Shown piece by piece: positions 8,009-16,373 of a stretch of DNA of 64,000 nt. Position 1 is the first letter of the stretch. Every line of letters begins with the position of its first letter. The position numbers and the translations under genes were made by a program. Under the pieces are notes generated by a model. It made no database searches. It saw only the letters and a program-made list of their open reading frames with translations, and was not told where the DNA came from. The stretch covers positions 1 through 64,000 of the forward strand of contig CAMDFK010000008.1 in assembly GCA_945897465.1 (NCBI GenBank), written 5' to 3'. The DNA is from Limnohabitans sp. Rim8. GTDB lineage: Bacteria; Pseudomonadota; Gammaproteobacteria; Burkholderiales; Burkholderiaceae_C.

Positions 8009-8491
8009 TCAGGACACGATGTAAGCCGCAGCGCCTGTGGACATCAAGGTGCCATCAGGACCACAAAATTCCATGCGTGAGGACCCCACGCGCGAGCCCA
8101 CACGCAAGGCGTTGGCGGTGATGGTGAAATGCTCGCCAATGCCCGGGCGCAGGTAGTCCACCCGCAAATCGATGGTGCCCAGCTTGGCAAAGCGCTCCAG
8201 GCGTTTGGCGGGTGGCTCGTCCATGTGTTTGGCCGCCAGCGCCGCCATCACGGCTGCGCTGCCAATGGCGTCGAGCACCGCGCTGATGACGCCGCCGTGG
8301 ATGCGGTTGTAGGCAAAGTGCCCCACCAACTCAGGCCGCATGTCGATTCGGGCCTCCACACCCTCGGGCGAGACCTTGACCAGTTTCAGGCCCAAGGTTT
8401 TGTTAAAGACGATTTTTTCTTCATAGATCTGGCGAAAACCTTCGATGTACTCGGGTTCCAGAACGACGGGGGCAGTTGAACGGTGGGGCAT
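8009..8491 (-). CDS. PaaI/YigI-like hotdog thioesterase
   Basis: Second hotdog-fold protein (160 aa), with FNKTLGLKLVKVSPEGVEARI, the RIHGGVISAVLDAIGSAA helix that carries the catalytic region in PaaI-type thioesterases, and DYLRPGIGEHFTI. Likely cleaves acyl-CoA esters; chain-length preference cannot be read from sequence. The ATG at 8491 matches the usual N-terminus; an in-frame TTG at 8539 would overlap the upstream gene's stop. It lies just downstream of the enoyl-CoA hydratase gene, probably in one transcript. Confidence 0.82.
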   Translation of the reverse strand: MPHRSTAPVVLEPEYIEGFRQIYEEKIVFNKTLGLKLVKVSPEGVEARIDMRPELVGHFAYNRIHGGVISAVLDAIGSAAVMAALAAKHMDEPPAKRLERFAKLGTIDLRVDYLRPGIGEHFTITANALRVGSRVGSSRMEFCGPDGTLMSTGAAAYIVS

Positions 8492-8535
8492 GCCTGAGAT
8501 TCTAGGGAAGAACCGCGTTCGGCAGCCCCCAGCCT

Positions 8536-9300
8536 TCAAAGCTTGGAAAAATCAGGCTTGCGCTTTTCCATGAATGCGCCAAAGGCTTCCTTGGCAGCGG
8601 GCTCGCGCAGCATGCGGCCAAAACTTTGGCCTTCCTCGTCCATCTTTTGCAGCACGGCCTGCTGGTCGCCGCCCTTCATGAGGCGCTTGGTGGCGATGAG
8701 TGACGTGAGCGGCTTGGCGGCCAGCTTGCGGGCTTGGGCTTGGGCATAGCCGTTGACTTCGGTGGGTGGCACCACGCGGTTGACCAGACCAACTTCTTGC
8801 GCGGCTTCGGCTAAAAAGGGCTCACCAATGAGCAGCGCTTCAGCAGCGCGGTGGTAACCGAACATGCGCGGCGCCAGCAGGCTGGACGCCGCCTCGGGGC
8901 ACAGACCCAGGTTGACGAAAGGCATGGAAAACGCCGCGTTGTCACCTGCATAGACCAGGTCGCAATGGAACAGCATGGTGGTGCCAATGCCCACCGCAGG
9001 CCCAGCCACGGCAGCCATCAACGGCTTTTCGAAAGTGGCGATGCCGCGCAAAAAGCGGAACACGGGCGACTCTTGTGTGCTGGGCGGCTGGTTCAAGAAG
9101 TCGCCAATGTCGTTGCCCGCACTGAAGATGCTCTCGTGTCCCTGAAACACAACGACCCGAACGGCTGAGTCGGCCGCGGCCTGGGACACGGCATCGGCCA
9201 TGGCCGAGTACATGGACGAGGTGATGGAGTTCTTTTTGTCCAGGCGGTTGAAAGTGATGGTCATCACCCCCGCGTCGGTGTGGGTCAGGATGTCAGACAT
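8536..9300 (-). CDS. Enoyl-CoA hydratase/isomerase family protein
   Basis: Crotonase-fold protein of 254 aa acting on acyl-CoA. The oxyanion-hole segment FSAGNDIGDFL at about residue 60 and the AAVAGPAVGIGTTMLFHCDLVYA segment near 105 are characteristic. The acidic pattern resembles delta3,delta2-enoyl-CoA isomerases or hydratases in fatty-acid oxidation; the exact reaction is not certain. It sits next to a thioesterase and an acyl-CoA dehydrogenase, suggesting a beta-oxidation cluster. Confidence 0.87.
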   Translation of the reverse strand: MSDILTHTDAGVMTITFNRLDKKNSITSSMYSAMADAVSQAAADSAVRVVVFQGHESIFSAGNDIGDFLNQPPSTQESPVFRFLRGIATFEKPLMAAVAGPAVGIGTTMLFHCDLVYAGDNAAFSMPFVNLGLCPEAASSLLAPRMFGYHRAAEALLIGEPFLAEAAQEVGLVNRVVPPTEVNGYAQAQARKLAAKPLTSLIATKRLMKGGDQQAVLQKMDEEGQSFGRMLREPAAKEAFGAFMEKRKPDFSKL

Positions 9301-9336
9301 GGTGGTCCTTGTGGTGTGTCGTAGGTGCGAGAAAGC

Positions 9337-9780
9337 TTACTGAACCCGAATCCAGGTTTGGGTGCGGCCCAAAATGGGGGCGCCGATGAAACCACGGACT
9401 TCGAGTTTTTTGCCGCCGTCGATCGGGGTCAGGCGCAAGCTGTAGTTTTTGCCATTCTCGGGATCGAGGATTTTCCCACCCTCCCACACCGCTTTGCCGT
9501 CACTTTGTTGACCGCCCCGGATGATTTCCATGCCGATTTTGGGCTTGTCTTTGCGGTCGTCGGTGCACAAGGTGCAGTTCGGCTCGGTGTTGGGATTGTT
9601 TTGCAGCGATCTTTCGACCACACCCGACAGGGTGCCCGCTGCTGTCTGGCTGATGCGGATTTCGGCTTTGGGCTGTTGGGTGGCGTCGTCGATGCTGCGC
9701 CAAAGTCCCACCGGGCTCATTTGGGCGTGGGCGGCCAGGCTCAGCAGGCCCAGGCTCAAGGTCAAAGTTGTTTTGATCAT
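9337..9780 (-). CDS. Secreted DUF2147 family protein
   Basis: A 147-aa protein with a clear signal peptide (MIKTTLTLSLGLLSLAAHAQ, cut after AHA). DUF2147 markers follow: VGLWRSIDDATQQPKAEIRI, then a CTLC pair, ENGKNYSLRLT, and a final GRTQTWIRVQ. The domain is a small beta-barrel found in exported proteins of unknown function; in related species it sits next to fatty-acid genes, as here. Function is unknown. Confidence 0.85.
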   Translation of the reverse strand: MIKTTLTLSLGLLSLAAHAQMSPVGLWRSIDDATQQPKAEIRISQTAAGTLSGVVERSLQNNPNTEPNCTLCTDDRKDKPKIGMEIIRGGQQSDGKAVWEGGKILDPENGKNYSLRLTPIDGGKKLEVRGFIGAPILGRTQTWIRVQ

Positions 9781-9807
9781 GAGGTTCTTCCTTTTGAAAG
9801 TTGGGGT

Positions 9808-11619
9808 TCAGGCCAGTGCGGCGTCGGTGTCCATCAGCACGTCGCTGCCCGCACGGATGCGGCGCATCAAGGTCGAGGTTTCGGGCATCAAGCGGGTGAA
9901 GTAAAAACGCGCCGTTTGCAGCTTGGCTTGGTAGAACGGGTCGGGGCGCTGGGCTTCTTCTTCGGCTTCGGCCAATTTGGCCAATGCAATTTGTGCCGAA
10001 CGGGCCCAGAAGTAACCGAGCACCAAGTGACCCACCACGCGCAAATAGTCCACCGCGGCCGCACCCACCTCGTCGGCGTTACTCATGGCTTTCATGCCCA
10101 CTTCGCCGGTGAGCTGCGTGAGCTTTTGGCACAAATCGGCCAGTGGCTTGACGAACTCGCCCATGGCTTCGTTGGCCATTTCAGCCTTGACCAATTGCTC
10201 GACCAATTTGCCGAACTTCTTGAGCGTGGCGCCTTGGTTGCCCAACACTTTACGGCCCAGCAAGTCGAGTGACTGGATGGTGTTGGTGCCCTCATAAATC
10301 ATGTTGATGCGAGCATCGCGCACGTACTGCTCCATGCCCCACTCCTTGATGTAACCGTGGCCGCCAAAGACTTGCTGGCAGGCCGATGTGGCTTCCCAGG
10401 CGTTGTCGGTGGTGAAGGCTTTCACGATGGGTGTGAGCAAGGCCACAACTTCGGCGGCCTCGGCCCGCACGGCTTCGTCGGGGTGGTTGAGCTCTTTGTC
10501 GAGCAACAAGGCGCAGTAGCAAGCAAGCGCCCGGCCTCCTTCGGCATAGGCCTTGGCGGTCATGAGCATGCGGCGCACATCGGGGTGCACGATGATCGGG
10601 TCGGCTGGTTTGCCGGGGGCTTTGACGCCCGTGAGCGAGCGCATTTGCACGCGGTCTTTGGCGTAGGCCAAGGCATTTTGGTAAGCCACTTCGGTCAGGC
10701 CCAGCGACTGGTTGCCCACGCCCAGACGGGCGGCGTTCATCATCACGAACATGGCGGCCAAACCCTTGTGGGGCTGGCCCACCAAAGTGCCCACCGCGCC
10801 GTCCAAGACCATCTGGCAAGTGGCATTGCCGTGGATGCCCATCTTGTGCTCGAGGCCACCGCAATAGATGCCGTTGCGCTCGCCGATGCTGCCGTCTGCG
10901 GCCACGTTGTACTTGGGCACGATGAACAGGCTGATGCCTTTGCTGCCGGGGGGCGCATCGGGCAAGCGGGCCAGCACCAGGTGAACGATGTTGGGGGCCA
11001 AGTCATGTTCACCCGCGCTGATGAAAATCTTTTGGCCGCTGAGCTTGTAAGTGCCGTCGGCCTGAGGCTCGGCCTTGGTGCGCAGCATGCCGAGGTCTGT
11101 GCCGCAATGCGGCTCGGTCAGGCACATGGTGCCGGTCCATTCGCCACTGGTCAGCTTGGGCAGGTACAAGGCTTTTTGCTCGGGTGTGCCGTGGGCGTGC
11201 AGGCACTCATAAGCGCCATGGCTCAGGCCCGGGTACATGGTCCAAGCCTGGTTGGACGAGTTGAGCATCTCGTAAAAGCACTGGTTGACCACAAAGGGCA
11301 GGCCCTGACCGCCAAACGCGGGGTCGCAGCTCAGCGCTGGCCAGCCACCGGCCACGTACTGCGCATAGGCTTCTTTAAAACCATCGGGTGCTTTGACCTC
11401 GTGCGAGTCGCGGTTGAGCTGGCAGCCTTGCGTGTCGCCCGAGATGTTGATGGGGAAGATCACCTCAGCGGCAAATTTGCCGCCTTCCTCGAGCACCGCG
11501 TTGATGGTGTCGGCGTCGGTGTCGGCGTGCTTGGGCAGGGCCTTGAGTTCTTCGCTCACATTGAGCAACTCATGCAGCACAAACTGCATGTCGCGAAGGG
11601 GTGGGTTGTAGACGGGCAT
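9808..11619 (-). CDS. Large acyl-CoA dehydrogenase (DmdC/FadE-like, with extra C-terminal domain)
   Basis: FAD enzyme of 603 aa that oxidises an acyl-CoA to the 2-enoyl-CoA. It opens MPVYNPPLRDMQFVLHELL, typical of the subfamily that includes 3-methylmercaptopropionyl-CoA dehydrogenase DmdC. It has the FAD-binding LTEPHCGTDLG and KIFISAGEHD, and the catalytic glutamate in MIYEGTNTIQSLDLLGRK. The remaining 150 residues form the extra C-terminal domain of this long class. AAGGAG precedes the ATG. The substrate cannot be assigned; a TetR gene lies directly upstream on the same strand. Confidence 0.9.
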   Translation of the reverse strand: MPVYNPPLRDMQFVLHELLNVSEELKALPKHADTDADTINAVLEEGGKFAAEVIFPINISGDTQGCQLNRDSHEVKAPDGFKEAYAQYVAGGWPALSCDPAFGGQGLPFVVNQCFYEMLNSSNQAWTMYPGLSHGAYECLHAHGTPEQKALYLPKLTSGEWTGTMCLTEPHCGTDLGMLRTKAEPQADGTYKLSGQKIFISAGEHDLAPNIVHLVLARLPDAPPGSKGISLFIVPKYNVAADGSIGERNGIYCGGLEHKMGIHGNATCQMVLDGAVGTLVGQPHKGLAAMFVMMNAARLGVGNQSLGLTEVAYQNALAYAKDRVQMRSLTGVKAPGKPADPIIVHPDVRRMLMTAKAYAEGGRALACYCALLLDKELNHPDEAVRAEAAEVVALLTPIVKAFTTDNAWEATSACQQVFGGHGYIKEWGMEQYVRDARINMIYEGTNTIQSLDLLGRKVLGNQGATLKKFGKLVEQLVKAEMANEAMGEFVKPLADLCQKLTQLTGEVGMKAMSNADEVGAAAVDYLRVVGHLVLGYFWARSAQIALAKLAEAEEEAQRPDPFYQAKLQTARFYFTRLMPETSTLMRRIRAGSDVLMDTDAALA

Positions 11620-11652
11620 GGGAAACTCCTTGGATCGATGTATCGGAAAAAA

Positions 11653-12411
11653 TCAGTTGTTTGCCGATGCGCGTCGGCCTTTGGGTGCCGCCACCAGCTG
11701 GGGCGCTGGGATCGAATGGGACTTTGACTCTGAGGACAGGGTTGAGGTCGGCATGCCTGGGCCCGCATACCGGGTCAGAATGTGCTGAAAGCCTTGGCGA
11801 GCATGGTCGGCAGCGCTGGGGTTGCGCAAAAAGCGGGCTTCGTAATGCAGCGCCAAAATCAGGCCGTGGATTTCAAAGGCGATTTGATGGGCATCGGATG
11901 CGCGGCTGAGTTGGCCTTCGGCCTGGGCCAACTCCACAGCCCGGCGCAAAGCAGTTTGCCAAGTGGACACGGATGAGGCCAGGGCATCGCGAACCGGGCC
12001 GGTGCGGTCATCAAATTCAACCGCGCCACTGATGTAAATACAACCCGAATCGATTTCGGCCGAAGTCTGCACCATCCAGTTGTCAAACAAGGCCTGCAAG
12101 CGCGGTAGACCTCTGGGCATCTGCATGGCGGCGTAAAACACCTCGGCCTCAAATCGGTCGTGGTATTCACGAATGACGGAAATTTGCAGCTCTTCGCGTG
12201 AGCCGAAGTGGGCAAATACACCCGACTTGCTCATGCCAGTGACTTCCGCCACAGCACCAATGGATAAGCCTTCTAGACCGATTTGAGAGGCCAGACCCAA
12301 AGCGGCATCGATGATCACAGCCTTGGTTTGCTGGCCTTTGATGAGCACGCGTCGGCCTGCTTCAGGCGCAGGGGGCGCTTCCAGTTTAGCGGGGGAGGTG
12401 TGATCGGTCAT
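11653..12411 (-). CDS. TetR/AcrR family transcriptional regulator
   Basis: One-domain repressor of 252 aa. An N-terminal helix-turn-helix spans about residues 40-75 (LEGLSIGAVAEVTGMSKSGV, then FAHFGSREEL), followed by a ligand-binding C-terminal domain. It is upstream of, and co-directional with, the acyl-CoA dehydrogenase (33 bases apart), so an acyl-CoA ligand and control of that gene are plausible but inferred. A perfect palindrome 12 bases upstream of its start suggests autoregulation. The N- and C-terminal tails are low-complexity. Confidence 0.88.
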   Translation of the reverse strand: MTDHTSPAKLEAPPAPEAGRRVLIKGQQTKAVIIDAALGLASQIGLEGLSIGAVAEVTGMSKSGVFAHFGSREELQISVIREYHDRFEAEVFYAAMQMPRGLPRLQALFDNWMVQTSAEIDSGCIYISGAVEFDDRTGPVRDALASSVSTWQTALRRAVELAQAEGQLSRASDAHQIAFEIHGLILALHYEARFLRNPSAADHARQGFQHILTRYAGPGMPTSTLSSESKSHSIPAPQLVAAPKGRRASANN

Positions 12412-12422
12412 AGCGCAAAAAA

Positions 12423-12436
12423 AGAACGATCGTTCT
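12423..12436. promoter_or_regulatory. 14-bp palindrome, candidate operator of the adjacent TetR gene
   Basis: AGAACGATCGTTCT is a perfect palindrome located 12-25 bases upstream of the tetR-type start codon. Position and symmetry are typical for a TetR autoregulatory operator. It differs from the palindrome in front of paaA, so the two are probably bound by different proteins. Confidence 0.6.
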
Positions 12437-12536
12437 ATTTTGCACCAATTTTGCGACCCGAGAATATCCCTGTGCGCAAATCAGGGTAAATCCGGGTGAT
12501 CCAGGTGGGAGGGTGATGAACCAATGCTGAGAAAAA

Positions 12537-13085
12537 TCAGGGGTCAGAGGCAGGCACCACAGCGTCTTTCATCGGCAAATGCCCAGCCAAATCCAGCTGC
12601 ATGCAGATCTTATTGACCAACATGGCCACTGAGGGCCGGCCTGTTTCGATCACAAAATGCGCAGCTTCCCGGTAAAGCGGGTCACGCGTTTCATACAAGG
12701 CACGCAAACGACCCAGCGGATCATCGACTTGGAGCAAGGGACGGGCATTGTCATGACGCAAACGTCTGAACACATCATCCGGGGTGGAACGCAGATAAAT
12801 CACCTGGCCACGTTCATGCATGAGGCGTCGATTGACCGCTCGCAACACAGCACCGCCACCCGTGGCAATCACACCTTGATGCCCTTGGGTCAACTCGTCA
12901 ATCACTGCTTCTTCAACATCTCGGAAGCAGTCCTCACCCTCCCGCGCGAAAAACTCACGGATCGAACAAGCCAAGCGGTGCTCGATCATATGGTCAGAAT
13001 CAACAAAGGGCACGCTCAGACGACGCGCCAACTGACGACCAATGGTGGTTTTACCGGAGCCGGGAAGGCCCACAAAAATGATGCT
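12537..13085 (-). CDS. aroK: Shikimate kinase
   Basis: Phosphorylates shikimate at the 3-hydroxyl with ATP, in aromatic amino-acid synthesis. The 182-aa protein has the P-loop GLPGSGKTT at residues 7-15, the shikimate-binding DSD (DSDHMIE), GGGAV, and the lid RPLL. The GTG start at 13085 is chosen because it places the P-loop at the usual distance and AAGAGAA precedes it. It lies downstream of pilQ, its normal neighbour; aroB, usually next, is absent here. Confidence 0.94.
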   Translation of the reverse strand, partial: SIIFVGLPGSGKTTIGRQLARRLSVPFVDSDHMIEHRLACSIREFFAREGEDCFRDVEEAVIDELTQGHQGVIATGGGAVLRAVNRRLMHERGQVIYLRSTPDDVFRRLRHDNARPLLQVDDPLGRLRALYETRDPLYREAAHFVIETGRPSVAMLVNKICMQLDLAGHLPMKDAVVPASDP

Positions 13086-13228
13086 CACGTGAATTCTCTT
13101 GCAGAAAAAATCGGCGCCATACCCCACGTTTGGGTCAGGACCTGTTGTCATTCAAGTGTATTCGACATGGTCAAGGAACTTGGATAGCACAGCCTCATCA
13201 AAAGACAAGACATCGCCAGGAGCAGTCC

Positions 13229-14689
13229 TCAGGGCGGCGCTTTCACCGGATCATCGGCCATAACACGGGGCGTCAGAAAAATCAGCAACTCGCTGTTGCG
13301 TTGAGCCTGATCACGGTTTTTAAACAGCCAGCCCAGACCAGGCACATCCCCCAAGCCTGGCACCTTCGCTTCGTTGTTGCGGTCGGTTTCCTCGTAAATG
13401 CCTCCCAGAACCACTGTCCCTCCGTCCTCGACCCTCACCTGGGTTTTGACGTGCTTGGTGTTGATCGCAAATCCGGCCGGCGTGACTTGGCCCACGCTGT
13501 CGCGGTTGACGTCCACCTCCAGGACCACCGAACCATCGGGGGTGATTTGGGGGGTGACCTCGAGCTTCAGATTGGCCTTGCGAAAGGTGATCGAGGTTGC
13601 CCCACTGGCCGATGCGGTCTGGTAAGGCAATTCGGTGCCTTGCTCAATCAAGGCCTTGGTCTGATCCGCCGTGACCACCCGCGGGCGAGAGATCACCTTG
13701 CCCCGCCCATCGGCTTCCAGCGCAGAAATCTCCACGTTGATGAACCGGTCGGCCGCCGCGTTGAACAAGGACACCGCAAAACTGGCGGGGGTGCTCAGCG
13801 TTTGCCCCGCCGAGCCAGCGGGCAAGCTGACTTGGTTTCCCGTCAGCACCCCCGCACCGGTCTCGGCATTGCCCGCCCCCACCGCCAAGGTGTTGGCACG
13901 CTGGTTCACGCGCAAGGGAACTGCAAGACCTGCCCCTAAACGAACGCCCAACGATTGCCCAAACTGGTCATCCGCTTCAACGATACGGGCTTCAATCATC
14001 ACTTGCCGCACCGGAATGTCCACTTGGGCCAGCAGTTTTTGAATCTCGGCCAGACGTTGAGGCAGATCCGAGATGAACAACTGGTTGGTCCGCGGCTCAG
14101 CCAACACGCTGCCACGGCTGCTGAGCCAGCGGCCACCTCCGCCAGATCCGGCGCCTTGCAAGCGCTGGGCCAGATCGGTGGCTCGGGCATATTGCAGGCG
14201 AATGCTCAACATTTGCACCGGGCTGACCGCCTCAAGTGAGTTCTGGGCTTCCCACTGCATTTTTTCTCGCTGCGCCCATTCACCGTGTGGGGCCACCCAC
14301 AACACACGTCCGTCTTGTCGCGAAGCCAAGCCTTTGGAGCGCAACACAATTTGCAGAGCCTGCGGCCAAGGCACATCGGTCAGGCGCACCGTCACCTGAC
14401 CTTTCACACTGTCGGTGGCGATCAAGTTCAAGCCAGTGAATTCGGCAAACACCTGCAGCAAGGTGGCGATCTCGATATTTTGGAAGTTCAAACTGATCGG
14501 GCGCAAATCGTCCGCGGCGCTCGGCGTCGGGTGGCCTCTTGAGGCTGCCACCTCCAAAGCATCCTCCAGATTGGGTGGCAGTGGCGTCTGTGCTGGCAGG
14601 TTGAGGGAAACACACCAAGCCAAGAAGCACAGTGCGAATGTCCCGATTTGTTTCGATGGCGCGTGCAAGTGAAGTGGATACCATCTCAT
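13229..14689 (-). CDS. pilQ: Type IV pilus secretin PilQ, short form
   Basis: Outer-membrane secretin through which the type IV pilus passes. The 486-aa protein has a signal-like N-terminus, a secretin N0/STN-type region (ISLNFQNIEIATLLQVFAEF near residue 70), an N1 domain, and the secretin core with VEVTPQITPDGSVVLEV and the closing KVPGLGDVPGLGWLFKN. Betaproteobacterial PilQ is usually near 700 aa with two N-terminal AMIN domains; these are absent. The start (ATG 14689) overlaps the pilOP stop by four bases. Confidence 0.88.
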   Translation of the reverse strand: MRWYPLHLHAPSKQIGTFALCFLAWCVSLNLPAQTPLPPNLEDALEVAASRGHPTPSAADDLRPISLNFQNIEIATLLQVFAEFTGLNLIATDSVKGQVTVRLTDVPWPQALQIVLRSKGLASRQDGRVLWVAPHGEWAQREKMQWEAQNSLEAVSPVQMLSIRLQYARATDLAQRLQGAGSGGGGRWLSSRGSVLAEPRTNQLFISDLPQRLAEIQKLLAQVDIPVRQVMIEARIVEADDQFGQSLGVRLGAGLAVPLRVNQRANTLAVGAGNAETGAGVLTGNQVSLPAGSAGQTLSTPASFAVSLFNAAADRFINVEISALEADGRGKVISRPRVVTADQTKALIEQGTELPYQTASASGATSITFRKANLKLEVTPQITPDGSVVLEVDVNRDSVGQVTPAGFAINTKHVKTQVRVEDGGTVVLGGIYEETDRNNEAKVPGLGDVPGLGWLFKNRDQAQRNSELLIFLTPRVMADDPVKAPP

Positions 14690-15738
14690 GGTTTTGCCTT
14701 TTCCAAACCGATCACCCACACCGGGCCTTGCGCAGCGCGCAAGTGCACCTCTTGGTCGTGGATGCTGTCGACCACGTGGCCATGTGGGCCGATTCGCTGA
14801 CCCACACGGGCGCTCACCCAATGCGGCCCCGCCATCAGAATCAGCTGCGCGCCTTGTGCTTGTTGCCACACGCCGCCCACACGAACCTGGTCCAATGGCC
14901 AATCGGCCGGGTCAGGCGACAGCGTCACCCGGGGCGGTGGTGGTGCCCGAACTTCTGGCGCAGATGCACTCAGCGCTGGCGGCGAGGTTTCTGGGGCAGG
15001 GCCCAGTTCCGCCCGGGCTGCGGCCACAGGGGGCGGCACAGAACGCGAAGGCATGGCCACAAAGACGGGCACATCGAGCCCAGCTCGTAACACAAGCTGA
15101 ACCGCACCCGGCATGCGCTGGGCTGGGACAATCTCATCAACAGGTTTGGCCAGATGTCCTGACGCAGGCGACAACCACAATCTGAGCACAGTGTCGATGA
15201 CCACCTCAGCCCCTTGGGGCGTGATGCGAATTCGCTCGATTGACCAAACCGGTCCTCGCGCATTCAGGGCCGTCCAAAGGTCCACCCAATCGCCAAAGCG
15301 CCCCTGCAGCCGAAGCGCCACTGCTTGACTTGACCAAGCGGCTCCCAGACTGGGTGCCTCTGGGCGCAAGGACAATAAGCGCAAGCCGTAATGCGCCATC
15401 AAACGCTCGAGTTGCGGCCAAACTTCAGCCTGTGTGCCAAGGGCGGGCCACCAGGCCATGACCGATGGGGGACCAGACATTCGCGGTTCCTGTTCTTGAA
15501 GCGGCTCTGGTGCGTGCACTTTGTCCCGCAGAGCCTGCAGTTGGGCCTCGCTTTCCATCAGCGCCTCCAAGTTCTCAAATTGCCAGCCGATCACCACCAC
15601 CAGACCCACTGCAAATCCGGCCAAGGCAAATGCCCAGCGGCGCATCAGCCAACGCCAACGGTCACGCCATAAACGTGGCCAAGCCAGAGGCCGTTTGGAG
15701 GCCCAAACTGTCGAAGTTCTGCCTTGAACTTCTCTCAC
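14686..15738 (-). CDS. Fused PilO-PilP pilus alignment protein
   Basis: A single 350-aa protein that appears to combine two normally separate parts of the PilMNOP inner-membrane alignment complex. Residues about 35-50 are one membrane helix (WAFALAGFAVGLVVVIGW), followed by a PilO-like coiled coil and ferredoxin-like region. The C-terminal 70 residues (from DWPLDQVRVGGVW) match the PilP beta-sandwich pattern with VRVGQRIGPHGHVVDSI-type strands. No separate pilO or pilP exists nearby. The GTG at 15738 overlaps the pilN stop (GTGA). The fusion is inferred from order, length and pattern. Confidence 0.75.
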   Translation of the reverse strand: MREVQGRTSTVWASKRPLAWPRLWRDRWRWLMRRWAFALAGFAVGLVVVIGWQFENLEALMESEAQLQALRDKVHAPEPLQEQEPRMSGPPSVMAWWPALGTQAEVWPQLERLMAHYGLRLLSLRPEAPSLGAAWSSQAVALRLQGRFGDWVDLWTALNARGPVWSIERIRITPQGAEVVIDTVLRLWLSPASGHLAKPVDEIVPAQRMPGAVQLVLRAGLDVPVFVAMPSRSVPPPVAAARAELGPAPETSPPALSASAPEVRAPPPPRVTLSPDPADWPLDQVRVGGVWQQAQGAQLILMAGPHWVSARVGQRIGPHGHVVDSIHDQEVHLRAAQGPVWVIGLEKAKP

Positions 15739-16373
15739 GGTCGTACCCTGCCGAGTTCGGCCGAAACGGCATTCAACCCTGGAGCCATCGCTGTGGGCCC
15801 CGAGCCCTCCTGCACCCATTTGGTTTGCCAAACAAACTCAAGCGCAGCCGCTGTCACCACCTCATTCACGCTCGGCGCACTTGCCAAACTGACCAGCGTC
15901 CATAGGGTCTCATTCGCAGGTGCTGCCCATGGCATCGACAAACGCTCTCGCGCCTGCGCCATGCGCAGTGTGTCCGTGGCCTGGCCGTGCAACTCCAGGA
16001 GCTGCGCATCCAACTGCAAGCGCAACAACTGCACCGATTCAGGCCCAGCCACCTCTATCAAGGCCCGATGCAAGGCCTCCCAACGGCGGAGCTGCGCGCC
16101 GAGTGCCTGAACATGGGCGTCTTGTACCGACCATGTTTTTTGTTCAGCCTGTCGGTCCTTGTGTGCCGCCAGCCGGTTTTGCACTTGCTTCAAGCGAAAC
16201 TGCAACAAACCACGCTCGCGCTCCTGTTGCAAGCGCTGTTCTTGCACCTGCGACAAGCACCCAAGGGCCACCAGGCTGCCCACCAGCAATCCGGTCAAAA
16301 AAGTCCATCTTCTGTGAAATCTCCGGCGCTGACTGACCAGTGCCGGATGCTCCAACAGGTTGAAGGGTGCCAT
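15735..16373 (-). CDS. pilN: Type IV pilus assembly protein PilN
   Basis: Bitopic inner-membrane protein that binds PilM in the cytoplasm and PilO in the periplasm. The 212-aa product starts MAPFNLLEHPALVSQRRRF; the FNLL-type N-terminus is the PilM-binding motif of PilN (usually INLLP). One membrane helix follows (LTGLLVGSLVALGCL), then a coiled coil rich in Q/E/R and a periplasmic domain. The ATG at 16373 overlaps the pilM stop. Sequence is divergent, so confidence comes partly from order. Confidence 0.8.
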   Translation of the reverse strand: MAPFNLLEHPALVSQRRRFHRRWTFLTGLLVGSLVALGCLSQVQEQRLQQERERGLLQFRLKQVQNRLAAHKDRQAEQKTWSVQDAHVQALGAQLRRWEALHRALIEVAGPESVQLLRLQLDAQLLELHGQATDTLRMAQARERLSMPWAAPANETLWTLVSLASAPSVNEVVTAAALEFVWQTKWVQEGSGPTAMAPGLNAVSAELGRVRP

